Positions 48,645 through 62,442 of a stretch of DNA of 64,000 nucleotides are shown in pieces. Each line of letters opens with the position of its first letter. The stretch's first letter is position 1. Both the position numbers and the translations under genes were made by a program. The notes below the pieces were generated by a model. The model was not told where the DNA came from, searched no databases, and saw nothing but the letters and a program-made list of their open reading frames with translations. Origin of the DNA: Zonotrichia leucophrys gambelii (taxonomy: Eukaryota; Chordata; Aves; Passeriformes; Passerellidae). Location: positions 47,033,229 to 47,097,228 of the forward strand of contig NC_088169.1 of the NCBI RefSeq assembly GCF_028769735.1. Direction: 5' to 3'.

Positions 48645-51600
48645 AAAGGAACTTTTATTTTTAACATTCTCATGATAGGATCTTCTACATGGTACTTTCA
48701 TATGAAACTTCTTAAATCTTAATGTTCTGAAACAAGTGAGAGGCCACAGATTTTACCAACACAAAAATAACTGATGTCAAGTTGTTGCAAATATGAACTA
48801 GACAGAATTCAGTAGTAATGATAATTAAATATCTTTCTCCTGGAATACAAAAGAATGATAATAAAAGGTATTCAAAGTCAAAAGTTTTGAATTTTAAGTG
48901 GAATGTCTGTGAATTTCTACTTGTACTGGAGCCATGGTTTTGTTACATGGGCATAGAAGAATTTTAAGAGTTATGCAGTTTTTGGACTTATTCATTTGAA
49001 CGCAGTCAATCTGAAGTACAGAGAGAAATAAGGTACATCTGTACCCATCTGTAGACACACTTCAGAAAGGCCAGTATAACCTTGAAAGAGTGATTCAATA
49101 GTACATTGATCCACTATATGCACTAAGTGTACAAGTGGGAACAAGACCAAACTACAAAACACAGGGTACTTCAAAAATTTTTAACTTTTCAGACTGCTCA
49201 AAGCATTTTGCAAAACTTTTACTAAATACAGTTGGAGTATCAAGGAAATGATGAACTGTCAAAGAGAGGTACTCTGGCTAGACACGATTTCTCAGTCAAA
49301 AATAAAATCTTAAGAAATGTCCAGAAAAAAGGAATATTTGAAAATAGTGTAGTATATACTGAGATGTCCTGTGGTCTTGGTTTGACAAGCTACTCATAGA
49401 CACAGGCAGCAAATCAAATGCCTGCCAAAAATTGATAAATTGCCACAAACATATGTGTCTCTTTCTGTTACCTAGGCTAGCTGTTTGGCCATCTTTCTGA
49501 TTTGCTCCAAATTCTTAATCCCTGACTGTGCAGATTGCATGAAAGCTAATTCATATTAGTATTCTGTTTTTGAGCAATAACTGATTCCGTGAACCAGGAA
49601 ACTCATACTACCTAATGAAAAATTCTTCACTGGAAATATTGGAAAGCACTCTGTCAAGTCTAGCCCCATCTTCCCAGCACAGAAAACAATAAAAACAAAT
49701 CTAGAGAGTCTTGATTCCCCAAGTCAAATATCCTTACTTACTATACTTGTCCTTAGGCCACATCTTGCTATTCAATATCTGTCTTTAGGGTTACTATTGC
49801 AGGTGTTGGCACAATTGAGGGTAGACAAACACTGTGTATTTTTGTCTAATTTTGAAGTGGGAAAAACATCAGTAGCCAAAGGTAGCTTTATTTTTGAAAG
49901 GAATATGTGAACAAGACTACCTTAAAAACTATATAGCTTTCATAAGTTAAAGGTATTTTTGCCCACAACTACATAGCTTACTATCTGGTATTTGAAGTGA
50001 ATAAATCTCCTGCCATTTCTGACAAAGTAACAAATACAAATTTCTTTCTGGGATATGGTAAAAAATCTGTAGTTTCTTTTAATTTCTTTACTCTAGAACA
50101 TATTTCCCTCTTGCATAGACTGAATGTTAGCCTACTGTTTATTTTTTTCTTCTGGAAAGCAAAGTTGAATATAGAGTAAGGAATTTTATTTCATTTCATT
50201 GCCATAAGGAAATTGCAAGGGCACATTTATTTGGGCCTTGTCAGCTACTGAAGAGATATTAAAGAAAATCCCCTTAGTAGTCCTCTATATGCTCCACAAA
50301 TACATTGGTTAGCAAGGCTTTGGCAAGCTACTGCCTCAAGGTCAGGAAAGAAATTTTTCTTATTTCTACTATTGTAAGGCAAGGAAAAAGATAAAAGAAC
50401 TTATTCAGAAGGTGGATAATGAATGCAGACACAGATTCTGCTTTCTGCATAGATATCCTGAAGTCTATTTGATACATAGAAATTTGTGTTATATGAACTG
50501 CAGCTCAGAAACTTCTTTACCCTGGTGATAAACAGAGCTGCTGGTCACATGTTCTTGTTATCACAAACAGATTAATCATATTTGTGTTACTCTGAAATCT
50601 AGAAATTCCCTTGGATTCATCTGCATGTTTCAAAGACTGTGTACTAGCTTATAATTTTCTTCTGGAGAAGTCAGCCAACTTTAACCATATGGGAATAATA
50701 AATCATAGAGGGAGAGGGTGTTTGGCAAGCCAACAAAGGAAGAAAAAATGCAGGACATCAATAAATCTATTTTACCAATTTTGTATCTTTTTTCTTAGAG
50801 GTATAAACAAGATATTAAAACCATTGCCTTCTGACTGTTTTCTTCAGTGTTGGTAAGTTGAAGATGCATCTGATAGCAATAACATTTACAATTAACATAA
50901 GCTAACACTTCATATAAGCCTCTTTTTAATTCATGCATCTTTAGAGAGCATGACAAAGGATATTCTGATTTCTGACCATGGTGCATGGTTTTCCAATAGC
51001 CCTTGTAATTGTGAAGATCTGTAGGATTTTTAAAAGCGAATATGTTTTACAGAGACATTAGTGATATACAATAACTCCTAAATTTTAGTGTCACATTTTG
51101 ATGCCATCAAAATACATATGGACAGTCTGGTTAAAGAAAGGCCAGAAATATGTTTGTGTTTACTCAAGTATGTAATTAATATTTAACCAAGAATTGTTGT
51201 TCAGTCCAGAATTCCACATGCTCAAGATGCTCACAAATTGAAATTATGAACTGATGGAAATTGTGATGCCAAATCATCAGAAAGGTCTTCCTAGATTTTT
51301 TATATTCTATCTTTCTTTCAGGAAATACTCTTGCCTATTGGGGCTGCAAACACCAAGACAGTGTTTTGGTTTCTTACTTTTTAATATTTCCTGCAGTAAA
51401 AATTTCTGGTTTTTTACCTTCTTCCTTTTTCTGACGCAGTGAAAAAGTATTCAGTCCATTGCCCTTAAGTTGCTGCTACTAGGCTGTGCATGTGGCTTCC
51501 TTGAGAGCTTTAATTTGAATGTAATTCTGTGTCCAGTAAGACATTGTATCAAATTATCAAATTATATGGTTTCTGATAATAATTCTATCACTATCAATTT

Positions 51601-52315
51601 AAAAGAGTGAGCCTTTCAGCTCTATAATCAAGATTGTCATCAAAGAGATAAATCAGAAAGCAGGCTGGATGTGTTATACACCATCAGCACACACACAAAA
51701 AGTATTTTGCCTTGAAAATTTATTTTAAACCTGTTCTATGGGAACATCTGAAAAATACTTGAAGATTTCTCTCTTTCCTGCATCTGATTTAGAATGAATG
51801 CTGAAACTTTTTCTGAGTCAAAATCAGGCAAGAGAAGCCTGAGGAGGAAAAGAAAAATGACAAAATATAATTTCAGCATTTCAGACATAGATATTGTTGA
51901 TTAAAGACTGATGCCCTAAAGGTGGCCTGGTGTAGAATCTTACACAAGCTTCATAATTTCTCTTGTGTTTACTCACAGAACCATGGCGTATTTGCTACAA
52001 TATAGTTATTAAGAGTAATTTGGACATGAAATCCTGGAATCTTTGAGTTTAATTCAGAAAAATCAATTAAAAAAAAGTCAAAGAGTCAAAAGTCTTAGCA
52101 AGGAATTCTATTTCTTTTCTTCTTGCTCTTTCTCAAAACAATTTAATGGCACATGGTTATATGAAAAAATGGTGGCAATAAGCAGTATTTTGAGACAATG
52201 GTAAATGGCTGACAAACACAAAAATTGATCTGAGTAGCAGCTGGACAAAAGACAGGATGTCCTGGTGCATGACTGCTGGCAGTGGACACCTGTGTTTTGG
52301 TAACAGAATCAAACA
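48645..52315. other. AT-rich unique sequence, no gene seen
   Basis: No recognised repeat or coding signal. Confidence 0.5.
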
Positions 52316-52318
52316 ACA

Positions 52319-52358
52319 ATCACTAAACATCTAAACACAAGTTTAGATGTTTAGTGAT
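52319..52358. repeat. Perfect hairpin, 18-bp arms, 4-nt loop
   Basis: The arm ATCACTAAACATCTAAAC lies at 52319-52336, the loop ACAA at 52337-52340, and the exact reverse complement of the arm at 52341-52358. Pairing stops at 52318/52359. No mature microRNA-like precursor length is reached: the stem is far shorter than a pre-miRNA. Confidence 0.97.
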
Positions 52359-52359
52359 G

Positions 52360-55300
52360 TCATTAGTGAAATACATTTCCTGACTGGATAAAAGTGCTAA
52401 AATAGTGGAAAAAGACAAAACTTTATTATTCTTTCTGTGTCCAGGTAATTTTGGAGTGAATGACAATGCTGATAAGGGTTGGTGGAAAATATCCTGGAGC
52501 ACTGCGATATACAGAGGCATTTATTTCTCACAGATGAAGACTCCTGCTTATGAAAACTTTAAAATCTATATGAAATTTCAGTCTCGTATCAATAGTGTAT
52601 AATAGGCAAAAAGCTATTTTTTTATTGGTAGAAAAAACGTCAGACAGGGAAGGAAAATGAATTATGGAGGAGTTTTGTGCTTTGCTGTCTCTGATCAGAG
52701 AGTCAGATATCAACTAGACTCCTTGCAGATGGTATGATAAGTAAAACAACTGCTTGAATTTTGAGGTAGTGAAAGAATCACTTCCTGTAAGTTTTACTGT
52801 TAAAAACATTTGTGAGTCAGTTTATGATGATAGATCTGATCTAATGTTGAATGAGTTTAGATAAAAGAATTCAAAATACCTTAAAAACCTTTGAAACTTA
52901 CCTTATATGTACTAGAAAATAGCATCTAAATCAAATAGTGTCTCATAAATAGATTTACTGGAAGCGAAACCCAATAAAAAAGTATATGGCCTCATACTTA
53001 AATGGTACAAAGTGTACTACAGATATAGGCCTACCTAAGCAGAAAAGGATGTCAAAGAGCCATTCATTGCAGAATGAATTTCAAAGATAATCTATATGTA
53101 TACTAAAGGCTTAGATTTATAAGTCAAAGGTCAAGTTGACTAGATTTTAAAATCTCTATTTCTAAAGGAATGTCTAGTTACTTCGTCATGGGCTTAAATT
53201 CCTATTAACACCATAGCCACTGCAAGGTTATACTGCCATTCTGATTTTACTGAAGTTAATAATTGTTATCTAATATCTTTGTGATTCCAATAAATACATG
53301 TGTCAAGCATCTTCACAACTCTCTGTTATTAAAATGTTGTGGCCATATTGCAGTGAAAAGTGCTTCAGAACACCTTTCAGAACTACTTCTGAAATTTCTA
53401 TTGTGTTTTTCAAGCACAGCATTTTTGCTTACATTCAGCTCACAGGGCACTGTGTCCTCATTTGCAGACAGCGTGTCTTCCTGAATCTGAAAATTAACTT
53501 GGTATGAAAAACTGCACACATGTTAAGTTTTATAAATGTAGTGGGTGTTTGATTGCTCTAAACATTTTTGAAAGTTATTTTAATGTTGTCTTCTAAATGC
53601 TAAGAGATGGATATATTGTACATTGCAGGAAGGAAAAATTATTAGGATAGTTATATAGGCACTCATTTTAATTAATGAATGTGGAAGATAAATGCAACTG
53701 TTACATAGTGGGATGGCATTCTAGCTGTGTTAAACACATGAATATTTCAGGCAGTCATTAAACTGAATCTTGGCAGTATTTCTTAATATAAGAAGTTTGG
53801 CCCAGCCAAGTTACTCATACAAACCTTCAAGCTGCTGTCAGTGAAACTGCTTTCTAAATATTAGATCACACGTAAGATTCTAAAGAGCTGAATCTATTTA
53901 TTTCATTGCTATGTTGTGAGATTATTGTGAATAATTAATCATGATTGGCATAAATGAAATCCATTAGTGTGAAGATCTGGTTGCCATTTTCAGTCAAGGA
54001 TTCATGATCTGGTCCTTCATCAGTGGGAGTTTTCTGGAATGATTTTGAAATTGGAAAATATTTGGTTTAATAATTAATTATTATGGCAATGTTTTAATTA
54101 CAAAAATTATGAGAAAATTAAATTTTTATATATTTATAAACTGAGAAGAGAATGGATGTGTGTAAATGCTGTCTAATGTGTACATGTAGGTGTTAACAAT
54201 ATTGAGCCATAGATATGTATAAGTTTTTTCATGTCATTCTGTGTGAGAAAGGATGATGTATTAATGGGAATCTACATATGTGAATATGTATCCACATATA
54301 TATGGGTATATTTAGATGTAAGTATGTGTATAATTTAGGTAATATTTAAATGTTTGCTATATATTCTATACACATGTCTGTTAATTAACACTCATTTTTG
54401 TTCGAGGGTAAAACTGAGACATACATCAAAAGAAGGAACAAAACACCTGCTTTTCAGAGATCTGAGTTCAATCTTTTTTTTTGTTAGACTGATGTACTCA
54501 CTTATTTCAGCTCTAAATGTCTCAATGTGCAACCTCATCAGGTGTCCAGGTAGAAAAAAGGAAACACAGCAGACAGAAGCAGCTAAATTGTACTCATCTT
54601 CTATCCAGATGCAAATAAGAAATATCTTTTGGCTCCAGCTGGTGAATAATATTCCAAAAATATTAGCATAAAGGAAAGCTTCCATGCTCTTGATCTAAGA
54701 AAAAATGTTTTCTGTGAGTCAAAGTACCTTAGATAGCAGATGATGATGTGCACAGTAGTTTTTAATAGGGCATATTATTTAGATTATTAGTTTATTCTGG
54801 TTATATTATTGTTATTCTTGTTAGATTTCCTTTTTTTTTCCCCAAGGATATTTTTCGATTTCCATTTTATTTCTTTACTCTGTGTTCTTCTACTGCCTTG
54901 CCTTTCAAACCATCTAACTTGCATCCATTTGTCAGTTATATCTTTGCTGTCTCACTTGATTATAATACACTCAGGTTAAACCGGGACTTTTGGCGTCCAG
55001 CATGTCAGAGCAGGTGTGAGCTGTCAGCAATGCTTGTGGGATGTATGTCATAAGACAGAGAGGTATGTGTTTTCAGATGTGTTTTCTTGTCCTTGGCCGG
55101 AAGATCAACAATGTCTCCACATGTTGGAGCATCCTGATAACTGTTTTATATCACACAGCAAGCAGTGGTCCGGAGTTTCTGATATGACAGGAAATCTTGC
55201 TGGAATGATGTAGCTAAAGCTCTTTCTATAATCCCTCCACTAGTTACAGAAGAATGATTTCTCCAAATCTTTGCTGAGCTACTGAGACAGCTCCATGAAA

Positions 55301-55710
55301 AGCCATTTATAGGCTGGCCTTACACTCTGTCTTTGCAAGAGTGAGAAGAATTCAGTTTCAATGCAAAGGTAAGTGATCGACCATTCATCTCTAACAAGAA
55401 CTAAACTAGTGTATGCTTATAGATAATACTTCAGAAGAAAAAAGAACAAAACAAAAATAAAACCCCTTTGTTTCAGTATATTGCTAATTCCTTAAAGTAA
55501 AAACATTGTTGTTGTAATAGACAAGCCAGAGTTCCATCTCAGATAGATGATCAAAAGTGCTGATATTTTCACCACCATCATTATCGTGATAAGAATTTCG
55601 GGTGAAATTTATGTGGAGCAGAAAACTAAAACAAGAAAAAACAAACCAAAAGTCCAGGCAGAAGTACCTATTCATTTAGAAAACAATCTGTTAGTGCAGA
55701 ATCTTTTAAA
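52360..55710. other. AT-rich unique sequence, no gene seen
   Basis: No recognised repeat. The stretch at about 53880-54130 has dense TAAT/ATTA cores. An AT/GT-rich region lies at 54270-54370. Confidence 0.5.
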
Positions 55711-55714
55711 TAAA

Positions 55715-55870
55715 ACCAAAAGAAACAAAAAAAAAAATGCAAAAAAAAAGCAACAAATCAACCAACAACAACAAAACCAACAAAAGCCAACAAACAAACA
55801 AACCAACCCTAAAAAAACCCCAACTAAACAATAAAAAGAAAAAAATCCCACAAACCCAAAAGCCCAGTCA
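55715..55870. repeat. A-rich and (CAA)n/(CAAA)n low-complexity tract
   Basis: About 150 bp of A with interspersed C, including CAA and CAAA units. It produces Lys/Asn/Gln-rich frames on the plus strand that are not genes. Confidence 0.92.
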
Positions 55871-55874
55871 TTTG

Positions 55875-57725
55875 CAAGTCCACTTCATCTCACTAGTTTT
55901 GTTAAGGAAGAACTTGGACAAAATGGTCAGTGGGTATTCTAAAGTTTGTACTTTAAAAGGATTCAAAATGCTAAGATTTCCAGAAGGACCAGCAGGGTTT
56001 CCTAGCCATCTACACATCCCTAGTATGAGTTCTGAACAGGCTTTGGAGCTTCATGGTCTTGGGACAAAGGCACCCAACTTATGTCTCTTGAAAGGCTTAT
56101 CCTGTGTTGACTACCCACAATTAATCATGTGCTCTCCAATGCATCTACTGGTAAGGCAACAAGAGGTTATAGTTTTTTGTAGAACCCTATAGTAAAAGTA
56201 GATTTCCCCATAATGAGGGCTTTGATGCTGGTGCCTTCTACCTTTTTCAGAGATTCTTAATTCTTTACATTGATTGCACATTCTATCTTTGCACCTAACT
56301 TAGATGATATGAGTTGCCTCACTAGAATTTAGGAATTGGAGTATAAGTGTTGCAGTTCTTATTTCTTAATCTTCAGTACTTCATCTATATTAGTCTAATA
56401 CACTGCATTCAGAAGTGCCTGAGGAACTTGGTGAACACTTGATACTCATCACTGATGTTATTTTCTTGTTTGGTTCTTCCTTAGAATGGGTTATCTCAAA
56501 GTTTTTTAATCCTTTTTCAGTAATCATGATTTTTATACCCCTGATTATTCTCATTGTTTTTTGTTACTCCTATGCTCATTTTCTCTTCCTTTGACACTTT
56601 TTTTGGAGGTGTGGGTAGAACAGCCAGTTTCACAGCACGACAGAGCTTTTACTTGGCCTGTGCTTGAAGACACAGACTGAGCAACATTGCATTAATAAAT
56701 GGATGTCCCACTGCCAGGGTACCATGAGGTCTTAAGGCTCCCTGTGGAGAATAATAGAATGTCAATATGGGAGAAAGGAAACAGTATGTTGGCACAAGCT
56801 TTTAGCAAAATTGCATTGCATATTTGTGTACCTTAAGAAAATAGAAGTAAACTATGTCTCCATTACAGTGTCTGGTTGAACTATTGCTTTTTGATAAAAC
56901 AAAAATAAATAATATACATAAGAATCTAAAACCCCCAGAGTTATCTGGTGCTTAAAAAAATACCCTTACTGGCTCTATTTCACAGCTGAAATAGTCAACA
57001 TCTTATTAGGCTCACTTATTTTGTTTGCAAATTGAAGACAGAATTTTTTATCCACAGCCTTCTGCATTTCCTTCTGTTGGTGTAAAATAACTGTAATCTT
57101 CCATGTTTGTGTCAGAGCCTTTCCCAGCTGCAACTCCCCCTTGACTCTGAACAATTCTGTGCGATATACATGCCATTCAATTTAGGAAAAACAAGGCACT
57201 CAGCAGGCACGACACAATCAGTTATTATATTCTGCCTGCTCAAGACTAAGCAAGTTCATGTCCTGCAAATGTGGACAGAATGTTGGCAATAGCTCCTTTT
57301 AGACACATGAAAAAGAGAACACGGAGAGCTGTGTTTTTCATAAATCAGATTATAAATGGCAATTGCATTAACATGAGTAAAATTGCATCTTGTTAGTTAA
57401 ATCTGCATTTCAAAAAACCCAAATGTATAGATTTAATTAATTCTATCCATATGTAAAGATATAATTATTAGTCAAAAGTGACAGCTAGAAATGGTTTGGT
57501 TGCTTGATTTGGGCTTCCTTTTTTTTTTTTCTTAAACAATTATGGATTAAAAGAAAACAGCTGTAAAGTGATGAAAGATGTGATGTGCAAGACCATACTA
57601 AAGAACAGACAACAGTAAATGTCTCTGAAAAGAGGAACAATGAATCTTGAGGAAATTTCTGTCAATCTGACTAAAAAATTATTCAAAAGTTAATCTTTCT
57701 CTCACATCAGGATCAAAACCAAACA
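55875..57725. other. Unique sequence, no gene seen
   Basis: The block at about 57040-57300 is less AT-rich and complex. No known repeat or gene was recognised. Confidence 0.5.
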
Positions 57726-57727
57726 CA

Positions 57728-57955
57728 AGGTAGTGAACTTTAGAGATGACACAAAACTGGGAGTTACAATGTCAGAATGCATCAGGAGGGTTGTGTTCAA
57801 CAGGAATAGATGTCACAGCCATTGTATGAGAACCTGCTCAAACCGATGTTCTGTGTATCAGTTTGGTGATCCTCATTCAAGGAAGATGAGCTCGAACTGA
57901 TGTAAAGAATAAGGAGCATCATAAAAAACCTGGCTTACTTCAGGATACCATGTAG
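57728..57955 (+). mobile_element. Probable ancient CR1 LINE relic, reverse transcriptase region
   Basis: 'gatgacacaaaactgggagt' at about 57747 corresponds to the CR1 FADDTKLGG region (here FRDDTKLGV). Downstream, 'gatgagctcgaactg' followed by 'aagaataaggagcatcataa' resembles the next CR1 block of the old amniote type. The relic is heavily worn, and the call is by eye only. Confidence 0.45.
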
Positions 57956-58727
57956 TTTATTCTACTTCAAAAAATAGAGAAGAAACACACGAAGAAAGAA
58001 GAAGGTTAAGACCAAATATTTATCAAACACATTACAAAGGGGACATCACAGAAGAGCAGGAGTACTCGAAATTACTGAATAGTACTGATACAAGAACAAA
58101 TGAGTACAATTTCACTATAAATATATTTTAAAATATGTTGAAAGAAAGTTGCTAAGCCTAAAATAATAATTTCCATAATAAAAAAGTAGAAGAAATCTGA
58201 CAGATTTCAAATGAGGGTGCAATAAATTGACAAAGAAGGTAGCATAAGATGGTTACCAAGTGCTACATTCTGCACTTCTGTGGTCAAGAACAACACCATA
58301 AGGGGTATTTCAATTTGGCAGCACTTAACAAAGACAAGGAACCCCTGATAATCTGCTTTGAATCTGAGAAATGCTACTGAAATGCTGTGGCAGTAAAATT
58401 GTATTGCTCTCAGTTCTCTAAGCTGGAGTTCAGCATACACATAAACCAGAAACAACAAAGTTCTCAGCCCTCTTTTCATTCTGGTGACTCAGTTTTAACT
58501 TCTTACACCATTAGATCAACATTAGCGCTTACAAGACTGCATGCTGAATCAGAACAGAAAAGAGCTGTAAATTAAACATAAAAAGATAATAAATTACTCT
58601 TTTCTGCTCAAGCCAAAACTCAGTTCACTGTACAGTCTACAAGAAGTAATTCAAACCTAAGAGAAGGATGAAGGCAAGAACAGCATAGGAAAATGACAAA
58701 AAAGACTTCTTGTACAATAATGTTTTA

Positions 58728-58775
58728 ATCATAGAAATATAGAATCATAGAATATTTTGGGCTGGAAGCAGTACG
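58728..58775 (-). mobile_element. CR1 LINE 3' tail scrap
   Basis: 'tcatagaaatatagaatcat' and 'agaatattttgggctggaagc' are the reverse complement of the CR1 3' terminus. Only about 50 bp survive. Confidence 0.8.
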
Positions 58776-58779
58776 AATT

Positions 58780-60308
58780 TTGATGTGGAATTTAAAAAAA
58801 CCAAAACCAACTAGAGATTAAATAAGGTTGTGTATGAGAAAAAAATAACTTCAAATTTAATGAAAACACTTCTAGAAATATTTTGTTTTAAATTGCCTTT
58901 CGTTGCCTTTCTAAATCTTGAAAAGTCCTAGAACAGTTTAATTTGGTCAATAGAATGAGTACTGGGCTAGAAAGAGATTTCAGGTCAGCTTTCCCTCTGA
59001 AGCACAAAACTTCCTGTTGTGTGACAGGGCAATGTCATCATGTTCGTGTATTTTCCACAACACATTTGAAATTGTCCCCATTTTGTCTGGGGCTTAAAGA
59101 CTTTAAAAGTACCATTAGGTTTTGCTAACCAATTAGGAAAAGCATTTTGGTTTTAGATTTCAATTTCTTCATTAACCCTACAAGATTAATTAATGCTTCT
59201 TTGCATTTTTCATATGTATAAAACCACAAGAAATGCTGAGAATGACAAATTATTAAGGAGTTACTTCTATTTTGAATATTCTTTTGTACATAAATGCTCT
59301 CGCCAGCTGTACATGACAATGTAGACATAAAGTAGGACATATTAAATAAAATTGCAAGTCAGGAAAATACAGGAGCTGAGATGCAGTAAGTGCTGACGCT
59401 TTCATTTGAATAAATATTTTAGTCTATCTAGATAAAACTTGGATTTACATCAACTGAAACATACGTGAAGAGAATGTAAGAAACATAATGACCAAATAAG
59501 AGGAATTCAAGAGCAATGTTTTCAAAAACCTCAGCTAGTGTTTCAGTTGATTTGTGTCACTGAACATTACATATTCCATACATTTTAAATGAAAAACCTC
59601 ATCTCCTTTAATTGCTATACAAAAAGAGGAGCTGAAGAATTTATTACATGATGACTCTTTACCTTAGGACCCTATGAATAAATAATCACATAAACTGATT
59701 GAACATAGGCTATTAAGAAAATGGGACTGAGAAAAGTTAGATTGCATATAGCAATTTGATTTTCACTCAAAGACAAGAAACAGTAACAACCATGAGATGC
59801 CTATTGGCTATACAAAAGAGGGGTTCTACCTTTTAAGCACTGAAAATCTTAATGCTTAAATGGCATTTTAGCGGGAATGAAGGGAAGAATTCAGAAAAAA
59901 TCATCCTGTCCTAAAAGTGCATAGCTCTGATCTCATTTCTTTTTTCTTTTTCCCAGGGAGACATGATCTATAATTATAGCTGTGATCCCATTTCCAGTGA
60001 TTGAATGAAACAAACAAACAATCAATCCCCACCGCATCATTGTATAAATGTTTTTTTCAGTTTGATTGAGTGTAAGAATGAGCCCTGTCTAACAGATGTG
60101 AGCTTTACTGCTTTACATAGTGCAGGATGTACTTTCACAGTCAAGTGATGAGGGTGGTCTATACCTGCTATACTATATAATTCCAATTAAATGGAATAAT
60201 CATGAATTATCTTTGAATAACATTTTCATTTCAGATAATGAAAAATGGATCAACAAAAATAAAAGTTATTCAGACTCACTGGAAAAGTATTTTTATTTAA
60301 AAAAAAAA
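58780..60308. other. AT-rich unique sequence, no gene seen
   Basis: No recognised repeat or coding signal. Confidence 0.5.
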
Positions 60309-60310
60309 TC

Positions 60311-60385
60311 CTATAATCAGAGAATGGTTAGGGTTTGAAAGAATCTCTGGAGATTATCTAAATAAATGTGTGCCTCAGGGCATTG
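60311..60385 (-). mobile_element. CR1 LINE 3' tail scrap
   Basis: 'ataatcagagaatggttagg' and 'aagaatctctggagattatct' match the reverse complement of the CR1 3' end with moderate wear. Confidence 0.65.
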
Positions 60386-60389
60386 GAAC

Positions 60390-62105
60390 AGTTTTGTGAT
60401 TTAAATAAAATATAGTCTAGAATTAAGACAACAGAATTTAACCTAGGTATTTTTATTTTAAGTTAGGCAAATAATGTTAAATATAAAATTATTATTGAAT
60501 TTAAATATGAAAAAATTATCTTAATTTTAGGGTATTAGTTAAGTGCAGAAATTAAGAAATTATTTAATTAGAGTGGATACTGTGCTACAGAATGACAAGT
60601 AAAAAATCATACTTGAGGTACATGATTATACCATTATATATTTTTGCTTGTTCACCATTAAAATATAAATATATTCCAAATTGGTTTTTAATCAGGAAAT
60701 TGAAAGATCAATATAATCCTCAAAAAAGTTGTGAGTCAAGGAAAAAAAATTTTTTCTAAAATTATTGGCCTAGAAAAGCAGATTGAGGCCCTTTTCTGAA
60801 CTATCTGGTGATTTTGAATCTTCATACACTTATGAAAAATGTGTTACTGTATTACAGAGCAATTATAAAGCCAAATATAAAAACACAGCAAGGATAAGGA
60901 AAAATGAGTCCCAGTGAGGGGAAGGGAAGAGGGAACAGAAAAAGGGCAGGTGAATTTTCAACATCAATAGCAGGTTGTTACTGACTAAACCCCTACGGTT
61001 GGAATGGGATTCACTGAGGAAAACCCAACAGAGGAAGAAGGTTCATGTGGGCAAGGGTGTTGATATGCCTGTTCATCTTAAACAGCAGTGCAAAGAAGAT
61101 GACTTAATCTCAGCACAAAGGGGACCAGAGGGTCACTTCTGCTGTAGGTAAACCACTCTCAACAGCTGACTGGATCAGCTGGTGGGGTAAATGCTTCCCT
61201 GAGTCAGCCAGATTTAAAATAGGAGGAGTAAAGTACCAGACTCTGGCGCAGGCTCTGAATAAACTCATCAGGACTTGTCTTGTGTCTATAAAAGAAGCTG
61301 CACTTCTGGAAAGATTTATCCTCTGAGACTGCTTTGGAGCTTAGTGTAGAACAGGTGGAGGGAGAGAGGATATCATAAGGACAGTGTGTCCTAAAAATGG
61401 CCCAACACAGATTTGAATCAGACTATGGTCAGATGGACAAGCTAAGCATCATTTAAAATGCTTCTACTCCTTAGCTTCAGTTACTATTGAAAACAGAATC
61501 TAGAAAGTAATTTCAGAGTTTTTGATGAGTTAAAGCAACCTAAACATGATGTGACAGTATACAAAAAGGTTTTAAAAAGGGTAAAACAACAAAAAGTTTT
61601 GGTTTTGTTCTAGAAAAAGAACAAAGTAATTCTGTAAAGCTATCAAAAGCTACTGTTCACTAACAGGTATGTAACTTCATTGTTTTGATAATGAAAGTCT
61701 CTTTAATTTGTTCTTTGACGTACAACCAACAATGCCTTTTCAATCACACAAAGAAAGAAAACCTAAGGAAAAAAGAAAATGTAAAAGTAAAGTAAATAAA
61801 GCTTTTCTTACCACCTCTCTACCCCCAGATAATCTGGGAATAATATATTCTGATTTGATTGAATTAATCTTTAAACGCAGGAAAAAAATGTCTTGAAAGT
61901 TAATGGCTTTTTATTTATACTACAATATGATGAAATGAGTTGTTTTTTTTTTTTTCTGCAAATCACCTTCAAAATAATGCACCTCCACAGGGCCTTAAAT
62001 TTAACAAAGATTAAGCATTGCAATGTTGTAACAATACACTGTAGGAAGAACCGAGTATGCAGTATAAATCATATGAATATTTGTCCAAACTTAATTAAAT
62101 ATTTC
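60390..62105. other. Unique sequence, no gene seen
   Basis: AT-rich to about 60880, then a purine-rich, higher-GC block at about 60900-61430, then AT-rich again with poly-T at 61943-61955. No repeat or gene was recognised. Confidence 0.5.
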
Positions 62106-62442
62106 TGGTTGTGGTGGTTTGACCAGGAAGAAGTGGGAATTCTGGGAAGCTGTGGTCAAACCAATGGATGTTCTGAGTTTGATACTGGCACCTGGTGTAG
62201 CCAGTGGGGTTTGGACACACCTCCGAGAATACACAGGGGTTAAAAAGCAGAGCTCTGGCCCTGGGAGGTTCTCTTGGGACGTCGAGGAGAAGAGGTCAGA
62301 TCTCCCTCCCCTGTCCAGCCGCTGCTGCTGGGCGGGGGAGGGGCAGCCATGCGGTAGGCCCGGGGCCTGGACAGAGATGGGGGTGAGAAGGCCCTCAAGG
62401 ATGGAAGGGTGGAGGAGCCCCAAGAGACATCGGGCAGCCATT

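Noticed and set aside
52319..52358. Hairpin as a microRNA precursor
   Set aside because: The 18-bp stem and 4-nt loop are far shorter than a pre-miRNA, and no pairing extends beyond.
55547..56192. Plus-strand frames of 95 and 151 codons, Lys/Asn/Gln rich
   Set aside because: Produced by the A-rich CAA tract at 55715-55870. No conserved motif follows the tract.
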